Origin: Beijerinckiaceae bacterium
Lineage (GTDB): Bacteria > Pseudomonadota > Alphaproteobacteria > Rhizobiales > Beijerinckiaceae
Direction: 5' to 3'
Assembly (NCBI GenBank): GCA_025458025.1
Contig: JALOTF010000020.1
Coordinates: 1 to 47,911, forward strand
DNA length: 47,911 nucleotides
Under the pieces are notes generated by a model. The model worked only from the letters and a program-made list of their open reading frames with translations. It was not told the origin of the DNA and did not search any database. Each line of letters begins with the position of its first letter. Position 1 is the first letter of the stretch. The position numbers and the translations under genes were made by a program. This document shows positions 1 to 9,108 of this stretch, piece by piece.

Positions 1-951
1 CGCGAACCCAGTCTTTTCGTTTCGATCGGCGGCGGCATTCTGAAGATCACGGAGATCGGCCCCAACGAGGCCAAAGCCACGACGCTTGTGGCCCCCAAAC
101 CCGGCTCGATCATCACGGAATGGTCGGTACTCACCCTGCGCGTGCCGGAAACGAACCGCCGCGTGAATGACAGCGTGAGCGCATGGCTCGAAACGCTGGC
201 GCAGCGCGGCCTCACGGAACAGGCCTTCAACGCGCGCTTCTTCCAGAATGGCGACAGCCGCGAGCCGGAACTCGCGGGCATTCGGGGTGCGCTGATCGGC
301 TCCGCGCTGACCTTGCTGGTCACGCTGCTGCTCTGCGTGCCGATCGGGGTGGCGGCGGCGATTTACCTCGAGGAATTCGCCCCGAAGAACCGCTTCACGG
401 ACCTTCTGGAAGTCAACATCAACAACCTCGCAGCCGTGCCCTCCATCGTGTTCGGCCTGCTGGGTCTCGCGGTGTTCCTGAACGCGTTCGATCTGCCGCG
501 CTCCGCGCCCCTGGTCGGCGGCCTCGTGCTGGCGCTGCTGGTGCTGCCGACGATCATCATCGCGAGCCGGGCCGCCTTGCGGGCGGTGCCGCCTTCCATC
601 AAGGAAGCGGCCCTTGGCATCGGAGCCTCGCATCAGCAGGCGGTGTTCCACCATGTGCTGCCGCTCGCCATGCCCGGCATTATGACCGGCACCATCATCG
701 GCATGGCCCATGCGCTGGGTGAAACCGCGCCGCTACTGATGATCGGCATGGTCGCGTTCATCGTCGATATTCCCGGCGCGATCACCGAGGCGGCAACCGT
801 GCTGCCGGTGCAGATCTTCCTGTGGTCGGATTTGCCGGAACTCGCCTTCCAGTCCCGCACGGCTGGCGCGATCATCGTGCTGCTCGGCTTCCTGCTCGTG
901 ATGAACGCGGCTGCGGTCATCCTGCGGCGGATGTTCGAGCGCCGCTGGTGA
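1..951 (+). CDS. pstA: Phosphate ABC transporter permease PstA (5' end missing)
   Basis: Inner-membrane permease of the high-affinity phosphate importer PstSCAB. The frame is open to the left edge of the window, so the gene is partial; an in-frame GTG at 88 is not needed as a start. The visible part has a soluble N-terminal stretch of about 90 residues and then five to six hydrophobic segments. The permease-ATPase coupling loop is clear near position 600 (EAALGIGAS, then VLPLAMPGI). The long soluble N-terminal part fits the alphaproteobacterial PstA form, which carries an extra N-terminal domain. pstB starts 37 bp downstream in the same direction. PstS, PstC and any PhoR would lie to the left, outside the window. 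The family call is firm; the true start is unknown. Confidence 0.95.
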   Translation, partial: REPSLFVSIGGGILKITEIGPNEAKATTLVAPKPGSIITEWSVLTLRVPETNRRVNDSVSAWLETLAQRGLTEQAFNARFFQNGDSREPELAGIRGALIGSALTLLVTLLLCVPIGVAAAIYLEEFAPKNRFTDLLEVNINNLAAVPSIVFGLLGLAVFLNAFDLPRSAPLVGGLVLALLVLPTIIIASRAALRAVPPSIKEAALGIGASHQQAVFHHVLPLAMPGIMTGTIIGMAHALGETAPLLMIGMVAFIVDIPGAITEAATVLPVQIFLWSDLPELAFQSRTAGAIIVLLGFLLVMNAAAVILRRMFERRW

Positions 952-988
952 TCCGGATTTTCCCTTTCCTGCGTTTCGAGGACGCCCC

Positions 989-1795
989 ATGAACGAGACT
1001 GCCACCATCGCCACCCCGCCCCAGACGGCGGAAGGCCCGCGCCCCAAGATCACCGCGCGGAACGTCAACGTGCATTACGGCGAGAAGCATGCGCTGAAGG
1101 ATGTCTCCGTCGATGTGCCGGAAAAGGGCGTGATGGCCTTCATCGGCCCCTCGGGCTGCGGCAAATCCACCTTCCTGCGCTGCATCAACCGCATGAATGA
1201 CACGATTTCCATCTGCCGCGTTTCGGGTGATCTGCGCATCGACGGGCGTGACATCTATGAGGCCGGCCTCGATCCCGTGCTGCTGCGCGCGCGCGTCGGC
1301 ATGGTGTTCCAGAAGCCGAACCCGTTTCCAAAATCGATCTACGAGAATGTGGCCTATGGCCCGCGCCTGCATGGCCTCGGCAACACCAAGGCGGAACTCG
1401 ATGAAATTGTCGAAGGGGCCCTGCGCAAGGCGAGCCTTTTCGAGGAGGTGAAGGACCGGCTGAAGGACTCGGGCACCTCGCTCTCCGGTGGTCAGCAGCA
1501 GCGCCTCTGCATCGCGCGTGCGATTGCCGTGCGCCCCGAAGTGATCTTGATGGACGAGCCCTGCTCGGCGCTTGATCCCATCGCCACGGCGAAGATCGAG
1601 GAACTGATCGACGAACTGCGCTCGAATTTCACGATCGTCATCGTCACGCATTCCATGCAGCAGGCCGCGCGCGTGTCGCAGCGCACGGCCTTCTTCCATC
1701 TCGGAAAGCTGATCGAGGATGGCGTTACCGACCAGATCTTCATGAACCCGCGCCACGAGCTGACGCGCAACTACATCACCGGCCGCTTCGGCTGA
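989..1795 (+). CDS. pstB: Phosphate ABC transporter ATP-binding protein PstB
   Basis: Cytoplasmic ATPase that powers phosphate import through PstCA. The 268-residue protein has Walker [10 protein letters not shown] at residues 53-61, the signature LSGGQQQR at 165-172 and Walker B VILMDE at 185-190. The N-terminal 20 residues are a poorly conserved, Pro/Thr-rich lead-in. Length and motif spacing are normal for PstB. The ATG at 989 is preceded by GAGGA at 978-982. It lies 37 bp after pstA and 17 bp before phoU, as expected for a pst-pho operon. Nothing unusual is seen. Confidence 0.97.
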   Translation: MNETATIATPPQTAEGPRPKITARNVNVHYGEKHALKDVSVDVPEKGVMAFIGPSGCGKSTFLRCINRMNDTISICRVSGDLRIDGRDIYEAGLDPVLLRARVGMVFQKPNPFPKSIYENVAYGPRLHGLGNTKAELDEIVEGALRKASLFEEVKDRLKDSGTSLSGGQQQRLCIARAIAVRPEVILMDEPCSALDPIATAKIEELIDELRSNFTIVIVTHSMQQAARVSQRTAFFHLGKLIEDGVTDQIFMNPRHELTRNYITGRFG

Positions 1796-1812
1796 TCGGA
1801 CGGGAGAGCCCC

Positions 1813-2526
1813 ATGAATAATCACACCGTCAAGGCATTCGACGAGGAACTCGGCGTTCTCTCGAGCAAGATCAACGAGATGGGCGGCATCGCGGAAGCCA
1901 TGCTGGTGGAATCCATCGAAGCACTGGTCAAGGGCGACAAGGCCCGCGCCGAGGAGGTCATCCGGCAGGACAAGGCGCTCGATGCCCTCCAGCAGGAGAT
2001 CGAGGATCTCGCGGTGGTCTTCATCGCGAAGCGCCAGCCCATGGCAAACGACCTTCGCCACGTGATGGGCACCGTGCGCATCGCCGGGGATATCGAACGC
2101 ATCGGCGATCTGTTCAAGAACATCGGCAAGCGCGTGCGCGCGATGGATGCCGCGATGGTTGGAACGCGCACGCTTTCCGGCATCCAGAACATGGCGCGCA
2201 TGGTGCAAGGCCAGCTGAAGCTCGTGCTCGACAGCTTCTCGCAGAACCGTCCTGATCTCGCTCGTGAGGTCTGGCTGCATGATGGCGAGATCGACGCGCT
2301 GCACAACTCGCTGTTCCGCGAATTGCTGACCTACATGATGGAAGACCCCCGCGCGATCACCTATTGCGCGCATCTTCTTTTCATCGCCAAGAATGTCGAG
2401 CGCGTGGGCGACCATGCCACGAACATCGCCGAGACGGTGCACCTGATCGAGACCGGCGAGCCGCTCGCGGGGCCGCGCCCCAAGGCGGATGACACGCATT
2501 ACACCAAGGGCCTGAAGGCGGAGTGA
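1813..2526 (+). CDS. phoU: Phosphate signalling regulator PhoU
   Basis: Cytoplasmic negative regulator linking the Pst transporter to the PhoR/PhoB system and restraining phosphate uptake. The 237-residue protein is all-helical in character and shows the two tandem PhoU repeats, each with the acidic metal-binding pattern (around VMGTVRIAGDIERIGD in the first repeat and IAKNVERVGDHATNIAE in the second). The ATG at 1813 follows a GGGAGAG ribosome-binding site. phoB starts 4 bp after the stop codon, so the two are very likely co-translated. Length is standard for the family. Confidence 0.97.
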   Translation: MNNHTVKAFDEELGVLSSKINEMGGIAEAMLVESIEALVKGDKARAEEVIRQDKALDALQQEIEDLAVVFIAKRQPMANDLRHVMGTVRIAGDIERIGDLFKNIGKRVRAMDAAMVGTRTLSGIQNMARMVQGQLKLVLDSFSQNRPDLAREVWLHDGEIDALHNSLFRELLTYMMEDPRAITYCAHLLFIAKNVERVGDHATNIAETVHLIETGEPLAGPRPKADDTHYTKGLKAE

Positions 2527-2530
2527 CGCC

Positions 2531-3226
2531 ATGGCCCTGCGTGTGCTGATCGCCGAGGACGAGGAAGCGCTGGCGGTTCTCCTGCGCTATAACCTCGAGG
2601 CGGAAGGTTTTGCCGTGGAGCATGTCGCGCGCGGCGACGAAGCCGATCTGCGCCTCCGGGAAGACCCGCCGGATCTCCTGGTGCTCGACTGGATGATGCC
2701 CGGCCTCTCCGGCATCGAGATCTGCCGGCGGCTGCGTTCCCGGAAGGAAACCGCGCGCCTGCCGGTCATCATACTCACCGCGCGCGGCGAGGAGACAGAC
2801 CGCGTACGCGGCCTCGAAACCGGGGCGGATGATTACATCGTGAAGCCCTTCTCCGTGCCGGAACTGATGGCACGCGTGAGCGCTCTCCTCCGGCGGACCA
2901 AGCCCGATCACCTCGCGGATCGGCTGGAAATCGGCGATCTGCTGGTGGATCGGCGCGCCAAGCGCGTGCATCGCGCCGGCAAGGAACTTCATCTCGGCCC
3001 CACGGAATTCCGCCTGCTGGAATTCCTGATGCAGAATCCGGGGCGCGTTTACGCGCGTAGCCAGTTGCTGGACAGTGTCTGGGGTCGCGACGCCTATATC
3101 GACGAGCGCACGGTGGATGTGCATGTCGGCCGCCTGCGCAAGGCCGTGACACGGCGCGGCCAGAAGGACCCGATCCGCACGGTGCGCGGCACGGGCTACG
3201 CCTTCGACGAAACCTTCGGCGGATAA
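2531..3226 (+). CDS. phoB: Phosphate-regulon response regulator PhoB
   Basis: OmpR/PhoB-family response regulator that activates phosphate-starvation genes after phosphorylation by PhoR. The 231-residue protein has a receiver domain at about 1-120, with the acidic pair at 10-11, phospho-acceptor D53 in VLDWMMPG and a KPF motif, followed by a winged-helix DNA-binding domain at about 130-229 ending RTVRGTGYAF. The ribosome-binding GGAG lies inside the end of phoU. A hairpin 18 bp after the stop ends the operon. No phoR lies next to it on this side; it may precede pstS outside the window. Confidence 0.96.
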   Translation: MALRVLIAEDEEALAVLLRYNLEAEGFAVEHVARGDEADLRLREDPPDLLVLDWMMPGLSGIEICRRLRSRKETARLPVIILTARGEETDRVRGLETGADDYIVKPFSVPELMARVSALLRRTKPDHLADRLEIGDLLVDRRAKRVHRAGKELHLGPTEFRLLEFLMQNPGRVYARSQLLDSVWGRDAYIDERTVDVHVGRLRKAVTRRGQKDPIRTVRGTGYAFDETFGG

Positions 3227-3239
3227 GGCGTTCGACAGC

Positions 3240-3261
3240 AAAAAGGGGGCTCGCGCCCCCT
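3240..3261 (-). terminator. Intrinsic terminator between phoB and gcrA, strongest for gcrA
   Basis: A perfect 7-bp stem (AGGGGGC/GCCCCCT) with a 4-nt loop occupies 3244-3261. Read on the minus strand it is followed at once by TTTTT (complement of A3240-3244), so it is a textbook terminator for gcrA. Read on the plus strand the tail is only ATTTCC, so it would end the phoB transcript less efficiently. It lies in the 63-bp gap between the two convergent genes. Confidence 0.75.
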
Positions 3262-3289
3262 GATTTCCGTTCCAGACTTTGGTGAGCCC

Positions 3290-3775
3290 TCAGCCGGCGC
3301 GGCGGCGATCGTTCTGCGGCTGGTAGGCCACGCGACAATGCGCGTCGCAATACACCTTGCCGTTGCCGGAATCCGCGCCGCAATAGGCGAAATTGCCGTC
3401 AAGTGGGTCACCCATCGGCCATTTGCACAGGCCCTCGCGCAGCTCCATGATGGAGATGCGGCGCGACAGCGGGATCATCACAACTTCCGCCGGCTTCTGG
3501 ACGACTTCGACCTCGGTTTCGACCATCTCGATCACCGCCAGATTACCGCGTGTGGTTGCCACGGGAATGCGCACCGGCTTCACCGCCTGCTTCACCCGCG
3601 GACGGGCCACTGTCGCCGGTTTTGATTTTGCCCGGCCCGAAAGGCCCAGGCGATGCACCTTGCCGATGACCGCGTTGCGCGTGACGCCACCAAGCTCTGC
3701 TGCGATCTGGCTGGCACTCAACCCGTCCGACCACAGCTTTTTCAGCCGTTCGATACGACCGTCATCCCAAGACAT
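3290..3775 (-). CDS. gcrA: Cell-cycle regulator GcrA
   Basis: GcrA is an alphaproteobacterial transcription factor that binds sigma70 holoenzyme and acts at promoters carrying CcrM-methylated GANTC sites. The 161-residue protein starts with the hallmark SWDDGRIERLKKLW and a helix-turn-helix (ASQIAAELGGVTRNAVIGKVHRLGL, residues about 20-45). A basic linker follows, then the conserved C-terminal sigma-binding block with four cysteines (CKWPMGDP, YCG, YCDAHC). The ATG at 3775 is preceded by a strong AGGAGG 6 nt upstream. A GANTC site (GAATC, 3800-3804) lies in its leader, and a 7-bp hairpin sits at 3813-3838. It converges with phoB. Confidence 0.95.
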   Translation of the reverse strand: MSWDDGRIERLKKLWSDGLSASQIAAELGGVTRNAVIGKVHRLGLSGRAKSKPATVARPRVKQAVKPVRIPVATTRGNLAVIEMVETEVEVVQKPAEVVMIPLSRRISIMELREGLCKWPMGDPLDGNFAYCGADSGNGKVYCDAHCRVAYQPQNDRRRAG

Positions 3776-4217
3776 TCCTGCCTCCTCGCCTTCCGGGACG
3801 AATCCCCAACCGACCTCGCGATTGCCGCTTTGCGAGGTGACGGAAACTCCGCCGCACGTGACTGATACTCAGAACCGGACGGGACAGGAGCCTGAGCGCA
3901 AGCGCCGCTCTCCCCGTCTGTTGATGGCCTTACACTAGACGCTTCCGGGCCTCTTTGTTGAGCACCCGCAGGCCCAAGATCACCGTTTTCAACAGCGATC
4001 TGCCACAACCAGCGTCGTGGCTCTGAGCTTCCACCGTCCCGCAACGTCCTGAGGCGGGCCGGCCAATCGCCTCAGCATATGGGTGCGAATCTTGACTTTT
4101 CAAGGGAAATCACCGAGACAACGACAGCGGAAAGCCGCCCTTGCCGGGCGGCGTTCTTTTTTCCGCCAAAGCCTTCCATCGTTACTTCAGGAGAGAGGAC
4201 CTCCGGTCAGGACCGCC
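3776..4217. other. Structured intergenic region between gcrA and argD; possible small RNA or leader
   Basis: No convincing protein gene lies here. It holds the divergent control regions of gcrA and argD and is unusually rich in foldable segments. The gcrA leader hairpin ACCTCGC/GCGAGGT is at 3813-3838. GGGCCT (3948-3953) pairs with AGGCCC further on. TGAGGCG pairs with CGCCTCA around 4050-4078. CTTGA/TCAAG at about 4091-4104 is followed by a strong terminator at 4134-4164. The series of stems ending in a terminator suggests a stable RNA of about 200 nt on the plus strand, or a long argD leader. I cannot match it to a known RNA family by eye. GAATC sites occur at 3800 and near 4086. Confidence 0.4.
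4134..4164 (+). terminator. Strong intrinsic terminator upstream of argD (possible attenuator)
   Basis: GCCGCCC at 4134-4140 and GGGCGGC at 4146-4152 form a perfect 7-bp stem with a 5-nt loop, followed by GTTCTTTTTTCC. It reads towards argD and lies 54 bp before the argD start. It must therefore either end an upstream small RNA or act as a conditional attenuator in the argD leader. gcrA points away, so it does not end any annotated gene. Confidence 0.7.
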
Positions 4218-5462
4218 ATGAACACTTCCCCGAAAAACGCCCCGAGCGGCGTCTCCAAGGCCGAACCGAACACGCCATCGGCATTGCTGCCGACTTATGC
4301 GCGCGCGGAACTCGCCTTCGAGCGAGGGAGCGGAGCGTGGCTGACTTCGACCGATGGTCGACGCTACCTCGATTTCGCGGCGGGCATCGCGGTGAATGTC
4401 GCGGGCCATGCGCATCCGCATCTCGTGCAGGCGCTCACTGAGCAGGCCGGCAAGCTCTGGCATGTCTCGAATGTGTATCGCATTCCCGAGGGTGAGCGGC
4501 TCGCCAAGCGCCTGACGGATCTCACTTTCGCGGATGTGGTGTTCTTCACCAATTCCGGTGCGGAAGCGCTTGAATGCGCAATCAAGATGGCGCGGAAGTA
4601 CCACGCGGCGAACGGCAACCCCGAGCGCTACCGCCTCATCACGTTCGAGGGCGCCTTCCATGGCCGCACCTTGGCCACCATCGCGGCGGGCGGGCAGAAG
4701 AAATATCTCGAAGGCTTCGGCCCGCCGGTCGAAGGCTTTGATCAGGTGCCCTTCGGTGATCACAAGGCGCTTGAAGCCGCCATTGGTCCCGAAACCGCGG
4801 GCATCCTCATCGAGCCGGTGCAGGGCGAAGGCGGCGTACGCCCGGTGCCGCCGCAATGCTTGCGCGGCCTGCGGGAACTCTGCGACAAGCACGGCATCCT
4901 GCTCGTGCTCGATGAAGTGCAGAGCGGTGTGGGCCGTTCTGGCAAGCTTTTCGCGCATGAATGGTCGGGCGTCACGCCGGATATCATGGCCGTGGCGAAG
5001 GGCATTGGCGGCGGCTTCCCCATGGGAGCCTGCCTTGCCACGCGCGAAGCGGGCAAGGGCATGGTCGCGGGCACGCATGGTTCCACCTATGGCGGCAATC
5101 CGCTCGCCATGGCTGTGGGCAATGCGGTGCTCGATGTCATCACCGCGCCAGGCTTCCTCGAGAATGTGCAGCAGATGTCGCTGCGCCTTTCGCAGCGCCT
5201 CGCGGAGCTGAAGGATCGCTTCCCCGGTGTCATCGCCGAGGTGCGTGGCTCCGGCCTGCTGATGGGCCTCAAGATGCAGGTGCCGAACACGGAATTCGTG
5301 GCAGCACTCCGCAACGAGGGTCTGCTGACGGTGGGTGCGGGCGACAACGTGGTGCGTCTCCTGCCGCCGCTCATCATCGGTGAGGACGAGGTGCGAACCG
5401 CGACCGAGGCCATCGAGCGTGCGGCCGCCGCCTTCGCGCAGAAATCGAGCAACGCGGCCTGA
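4218..5462 (+). CDS. argD: Acetylornithine transaminase ArgD
   Basis: Class III PLP-dependent aminotransferase that converts N-acetylglutamate semialdehyde to N-acetylornithine in arginine synthesis, and often doubles as succinyldiaminopimelate transaminase. The 414-residue protein has SGAEA at 113-117, the PLP-ring Asp in LDEVQ (D232) and the Schiff-base lysine K261 in AKGIGGG. The reading frame is open to 4083, but conserved sequence starts soon after the ATG at 4218 ([16 protein letters not shown] at residue 22 on), so the upstream part is untranslated leader. argF follows 58 bp downstream across a hairpin, making an arginine operon. Confidence 0.95.
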   Translation: MNTSPKNAPSGVSKAEPNTPSALLPTYARAELAFERGSGAWLTSTDGRRYLDFAAGIAVNVAGHAHPHLVQALTEQAGKLWHVSNVYRIPEGERLAKRLTDLTFADVVFFTNSGAEALECAIKMARKYHAANGNPERYRLITFEGAFHGRTLATIAAGGQKKYLEGFGPPVEGFDQVPFGDHKALEAAIGPETAGILIEPVQGEGGVRPVPPQCLRGLRELCDKHGILLVLDEVQSGVGRSGKLFAHEWSGVTPDIMAVAKGIGGGFPMGACLATREAGKGMVAGTHGSTYGGNPLAMAVGNAVLDVITAPGFLENVQQMSLRLSQRLAELKDRFPGVIAEVRGSGLLMGLKMQVPNTEFVAALRNEGLLTVGAGDNVVRLLPPLIIGEDEVRTATEAIERAAAAFAQKSSNAA

Positions 5463-5475
5463 GGGCCAGCGTCCG

Positions 5476-5512
5476 GGCCCCCGTTCCACGCGGGGGCCGT
5501 TCTTTCCTTTTC
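5476..5512 (+). terminator. Hairpin with T-rich tail between argD and argF
   Basis: GGCCCCCG (5476-5483) and CGGGGGCC (5491-5498) form a perfect 8-bp stem with a 7-nt loop, followed by GTTCTTTCCTTTTC. It has the form of an intrinsic terminator but sits only 8 bp before the argF start codon. It may cut argF transcription relative to argD or protect the argD message. No separate argF promoter is obvious. Confidence 0.6.
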
Positions 5513-5520
5513 GTGATCCC

Positions 5521-6462
5521 ATGAACAGTTCCAAGCTTCCCGCCGGCTACCGGCATTTCATTGATCTTTCCGATCTCGATTCCGCTACCATCCGCGCGCT
5601 GGTGGAGCAGGCGAAGGCCCTGAAGGCCCGCCGCCGCAACCCGCGCGACATGGATAAAATCCTCAAAGGCAAGAAGATCGCGATGATCTTCGAACAGCCC
5701 TCGATGCGCACCCGCATGAGCTTCGATGTCGGAATCCGTGAACTCGGCGGCCAGTCGATCATGGTCACCGGCAAGGAGATCGAGCTTGGCGAACGTGAGA
5801 CCATCGCCGACACCGCGCGCGTGCTCTCGCGCTATGTCGATGGCATCATGATCCGCATCCTCAATCACGGACAGCTGAAGGAGCTCGCGGAATACGCGAC
5901 CGTTCCCGTGATCAACGGGCTGACAAAAACCTCGCATCCCTGCCAGGTGATGGCGGATGTCCTCACCTTCGAGGAGCATCGCGGGCCGATCGCCGGGCGC
6001 ACGATCGCCTGGACTGGCGACATGAACAACGTGCTGCGCTCGTGGATTCACGCCGCCGCGCGCCTTGGTTTCGCGATGAAGATTGCCACACCGGCGGAAC
6101 TCTCCCCGCCGGATGATCTCATCCAGTGGGGCCGGGAGAACGGCGCGAAGCTGACCCTGCTGCGCGACCCCAACGAGGCCGTGAAGGGCGCGGATTGCGT
6201 TGTCACGGATAGCTGGGTCTCGCTGGGTGATACCGATGGCGGCCGCCGCCACAACCTGCTCAAACCCTATCAGGTGAACAGCCGCCTGATGGCGGAAGCG
6301 CCCGAGGCGGTCTTCATGCATTGCCTGCCGGCTAAACGCGGTGAGGAAGTCACCAACGAGGTGATCGACGGCCCGCAATCCGTGGTGTTCGACGAGGCCG
6401 AGAACCGCCTGCACGCGCAGAAAAGCGTGCTCGCCTGGTGCTACGGCGCGAGCCTTGCCTGA
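5521..6462 (+). CDS. argF: Ornithine carbamoyltransferase ArgF
   Basis: Cytoplasmic enzyme that forms citrulline from ornithine and carbamoyl phosphate in arginine synthesis. The 313-residue protein carries the carbamoyl-phosphate motif SMRTR (61-65), HPCQ (139-142), the ornithine-binding DSWVSLG and the catalytic [10 protein letters not shown]. The ATG at 5521 was chosen because the upstream open frame runs through the argD end and the hairpin. The stop overlaps the hslO start as TGATG, so the two are translationally coupled. Length is normal. Confidence 0.96.
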   Translation: MNSSKLPAGYRHFIDLSDLDSATIRALVEQAKALKARRRNPRDMDKILKGKKIAMIFEQPSMRTRMSFDVGIRELGGQSIMVTGKEIELGERETIADTARVLSRYVDGIMIRILNHGQLKELAEYATVPVINGLTKTSHPCQVMADVLTFEEHRGPIAGRTIAWTGDMNNVLRSWIHAAARLGFAMKIATPAELSPPDDLIQWGRENGAKLTLLRDPNEAVKGADCVVTDSWVSLGDTDGGRRHNLLKPYQVNSRLMAEAPEAVFMHCLPAKRGEEVTNEVIDGPQSVVFDEAENRLHAQKSVLAWCYGASLA

Positions 6463-7442
6463 TGGGAGAGGGCCAGCCCTTTTCCCTGCCGCTCGGCTCG
6501 GATGATATCGTCCTGCCCTTCCGGGTGGAGGCGCTGGATACGCGCGGCCGCTCGGTACGACTGGGGCATGTACTCGACGAGATCCTCGCGCGCCATGCCT
6601 ATCCGGCCAAGGTCGAGCGCCTGCTGTCGCAGGCCATCGTGCTGACGGCGCTGATGGGGTCCTCGCTGAAATTCGATGGTCGCTTCCAGCTCCAGACCAA
6701 GAGCGAGGGCCCGGTTTCCATGCTCGTCGTGGATTTCTCCACGCCGGCGGATATGCGCGCCTATGCGCGGTTCGATGAAGAGGCTGTAGCGAAGCTGCCG
6801 GCCAATGCCAGCGATGCGGATCTGCTTGGGCAGGGCTATCTCGGCTTCACCATCGAGCAGGCTGCCTTGCAATCTCGCTATCAAGGCATCGTGAGCCTTG
6901 AAGGGCAGGGGCTTGAGGCAGCAGCGATGCAGTATTTCAAGCAATCCGAACAAATTCCCTCCGTTGTGCGCCTCGCGGTCGCCGAGGAGCAGGTGATGAT
7001 CGGCGGAACGCGCCGCCATCGCTGGCGTGCGGGTGGTATTCTCGCGCAGTTCCTGCCGGCGGCTCCCGAACGCATGCGCGTGGCGGATCTCGATCCCGGT
7101 GACGCACCCGCGGGCACGCCGAAGCAGGAAGTGGCCGAGGACGATGCCTGGGTGGAGGCGCGCAGCCTCGTCGAGACCACCGAGGATCTCGAACTCGTAG
7201 ACCCCGATCTCGGTCTCGACCGGTTGCTCTACCGGCTCTTCAATGAGCGCGGCGTAACCGTGCAGAATCCGCTGATGATTGTCGATCAATGCCGCTGCTC
7301 GGAGACCAAGATCCGCCAGATGCTCGCGCAATTCTCGGCCGAGGATCTCTCGGATATGCGCGAAGAAGATGGTCAGATTGGCATCACCTGCGAATTCTGC
7401 TCGCGGAAATACCGGCTTAATCTGGCATCAAGCGCTCAGTGA
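6462..7442 (+). CDS. hslO: Redox-regulated chaperone Hsp33
   Basis: Holdase chaperone that is switched on by oxidation: zinc is lost from four cysteines and disulphides form. The 326-residue protein shows the Hsp33 core and a C-terminal zinc switch with C277-x-C279 and C310-x-x-C313. The ATG at 6462 shares a base with the argF stop (TGATG). An argF-hslO pair is a known arrangement in alphaproteobacteria. The last 7 bp overlap the convergent apaG. A normal, complete family member. Confidence 0.94.
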   Translation: MGEGQPFSLPLGSDDIVLPFRVEALDTRGRSVRLGHVLDEILARHAYPAKVERLLSQAIVLTALMGSSLKFDGRFQLQTKSEGPVSMLVVDFSTPADMRAYARFDEEAVAKLPANASDADLLGQGYLGFTIEQAALQSRYQGIVSLEGQGLEAAAMQYFKQSEQIPSVVRLAVAEEQVMIGGTRRHRWRAGGILAQFLPAAPERMRVADLDPGDAPAGTPKQEVAEDDAWVEARSLVETTEDLELVDPDLGLDRLLYRLFNERGVTVQNPLMIVDQCRCSETKIRQMLAQFSAEDLSDMREEDGQIGITCEFCSRKYRLNLASSAQ

Positions 7443-7828
7443 ACGACCCGCCGGGCATCCGGCATGTCGAGCGAGAAGGCCGGAATTTCCACGAGCAGGC
7501 TGCGGCCATCGCTGGCGACCATCTCGTAGCGGCCGACCATCACGCCCTGGCTGGTATGGAGTGGGCAGCCCGACGAGTAATTGAAGCTCTCACCGGGTTT
7601 CAGGATCGGCTGTTCGCCCACCACGCCGGGCCCGCGCACATGCTCGACATGGCCATTGGCATCGGTGATCTGCCACTGGCGCGCGCGCAGCTGCACCGTC
7701 AACTCACCCAGATTGCGGATGCGGATGGCATAGGACCAGAAATAATTGCCCTCGTCCGGGTTCGAGCGCTCAGGCTCGAAAGCGGGATGGACGATAACCT
7801 CGATGCCTTCGGTAACCGCGCGATACAC
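7436..7828 (-). CDS. apaG: ApaG-domain protein
   Basis: Small beta-sandwich protein of the ApaG family, also called DUF525; its cellular function is not settled, though in some bacteria it is tied to cobalt/magnesium resistance and to apaH. The 130 residues include the family core NYFWSYAIRIRNLG, RHW-like RARQWQITDANG, the GVVGEQPILKPGESFNYSSGC block and MVGRYEM. Translation starts at GTG (7828), 10 nt after GAAGGAG on the minus strand. It is monocistronic, converging with hslO (7-bp overlap) and divergent from dcd. Confidence 0.93.
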   Translation of the reverse strand: MYRAVTEGIEVIVHPAFEPERSNPDEGNYFWSYAIRIRNLGELTVQLRARQWQITDANGHVEHVRGPGVVGEQPILKPGESFNYSSGCPLHTSQGVMVGRYEMVASDGRSLLVEIPAFSLDMPDARRVVH

Positions 7829-7977
7829 GGGTGATTTGCTCCTTCACATGGCGGGCAGGCTTGCAAGATGGCGGCAGCCGCGCCGCACGTCAACGAAATC
7901 CGTGGACAATCCCGCCCTTGCGTTGCGGCACTCCGCCGCTTCCTTTAGCCGTGTTGGGCCTCACATGGGAGAGCCTT

Positions 7978-9108
7978 TTGGCGGCGCAGGCCTTGGCGAG
8001 CAACGCGGTTCCGGTAGCGGCCTTTCGGGCCGGCATCTTTTCCGACGGGATGATCGAGACGCTCCTCGCCGAGGGCGCCATCCGTCCCGCCTTGCCGCTT
8101 GCCGAAGGGCAGGTGCAGCCCGCGAGCCTCGATCTGCGGCTGGGCAAGCGTGCCTGGCGCATTCGCGCGAGCTTCCTGCCGGGGAAGAACGGCACGGTGG
8201 CTGAACGGATCGCCCATTACGCTCTTCATGAAATCGACCTCACGCCGGGCGCGGTGCTGGAAACCGGCTGCGTGTATATCGCGGAGGTGTTGGAAGACCT
8301 CGCCCTGCCAGGACAGGTTTCGGCCAGCGCGAACCCCAAGAGTTCCACCGGCCGGCTCGACGTCTTCACGCGCGTCATCGTCGATCAGGCCTCGGCCTTC
8401 GACCAGATCACGCCGGGCTATGCCGGGCCGGTTTTCGCCGAAATCTCGCCGCGCACCTTCCCGGTGCTGGTGCGCACGGGGTCGCGCCTGTCGCAGATCC
8501 GCTTCCGCCGTGGTGAAGCACGGGTGGATGATCGCGCCTTGCTGGCGCTCCACAACCGCTCGCGTCTTGTGGATCAGGATACGGCCCTCATCCAGGATGG
8601 CGTGGCGCTTTCGGTCGATCTCTCGGGATTTGATGCGCATGGCCTCGTCGGCTATCGCGGCAAGCGGCATACCGGCCTCGTGGATGTCGATAAGCCCGGC
8701 GCCTATCGCAAGGCGGAATACTGGGAGCCGATCTTCCTCTCGGGCCGCCGTGAACTCATCCTCGATCCCAACGAGTTCTACATCCTCGCCTCGAAGGAAG
8801 CTGTGCATGTCCCGCCGGATCATGCGGCGGAAATGGTGCCGTTTGATGCGCAGGTGGGCGAGTTTCGCGTGCATTACGCGGGCTTTTTCGATCCCGGTTT
8901 CGGCCATGCCGAGGCGGGCGGGGCCGGCGCGCGCGGCGTGCTGGAGGTGCGCTCGCGCGATGTGCCCTTCATCCTCGAAGACGGGCAGGTCGTGGGTCGC
9001 CTGATCTATGAGCGCATGGCGGAAATGCCGCGCGCCCTTTATGGCCGCGAGAAAGCCTCGAACTATCAGGCGCAAGGCCTGAAGCTCTCGAAGCATTTCA
9101 TCGACTAG
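7978..9108 (+). CDS. dcd: 2'-Deoxycytidine 5'-triphosphate deaminase, long form
   Basis: Deaminates dCTP to dUTP for thymidylate synthesis. This is the long form (about 370 residues) found in alphaproteobacteria, with two dUTPase-like halves; the first has GQVQPASLDLRLG and SASANPKSSTGRLDVFTRVI, the second EPIFLSGRRELILDPNEFYILAS. The frame opens at 7831, but the family normally starts just before the FSDGMIETLLAEGAI segment. I chose TTG 7978, which has GGGAGAG 6 nt upstream and gives 376 residues. GTG 7951 is the alternative. The stop codon shares a CTAG with the stop of the convergent channel gene. Function is clear; the exact start is not. Confidence 0.88.
   Translation: MAAQALASNAVPVAAFRAGIFSDGMIETLLAEGAIRPALPLAEGQVQPASLDLRLGKRAWRIRASFLPGKNGTVAERIAHYALHEIDLTPGAVLETGCVYIAEVLEDLALPGQVSASANPKSSTGRLDVFTRVIVDQASAFDQITPGYAGPVFAEISPRTFPVLVRTGSRLSQIRFRRGEARVDDRALLALHNRSRLVDQDTALIQDGVALSVDLSGFDAHGLVGYRGKRHTGLVDVDKPGAYRKAEYWEPIFLSGRRELILDPNEFYILASKEAVHVPPDHAAEMVPFDAQVGEFRVHYAGFFDPGFGHAEAGGAGARGVLEVRSRDVPFILEDGQVVGRLIYERMAEMPRALYGREKASNYQAQGLKLSKHFID

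Noticed and set aside
3930-4164. 6S RNA or tmRNA in the gcrA-argD gap
   Set aside because: The stems are real, but I could not place the conserved open-bubble features of 6S or the tRNA-like ends of tmRNA, so I left the identity open.
4182-5534. A 450-residue open frame antisense to argD
   Set aside because: The argD protein on the other strand is unambiguous; the antisense translation is low-complexity and His/Arg rich.
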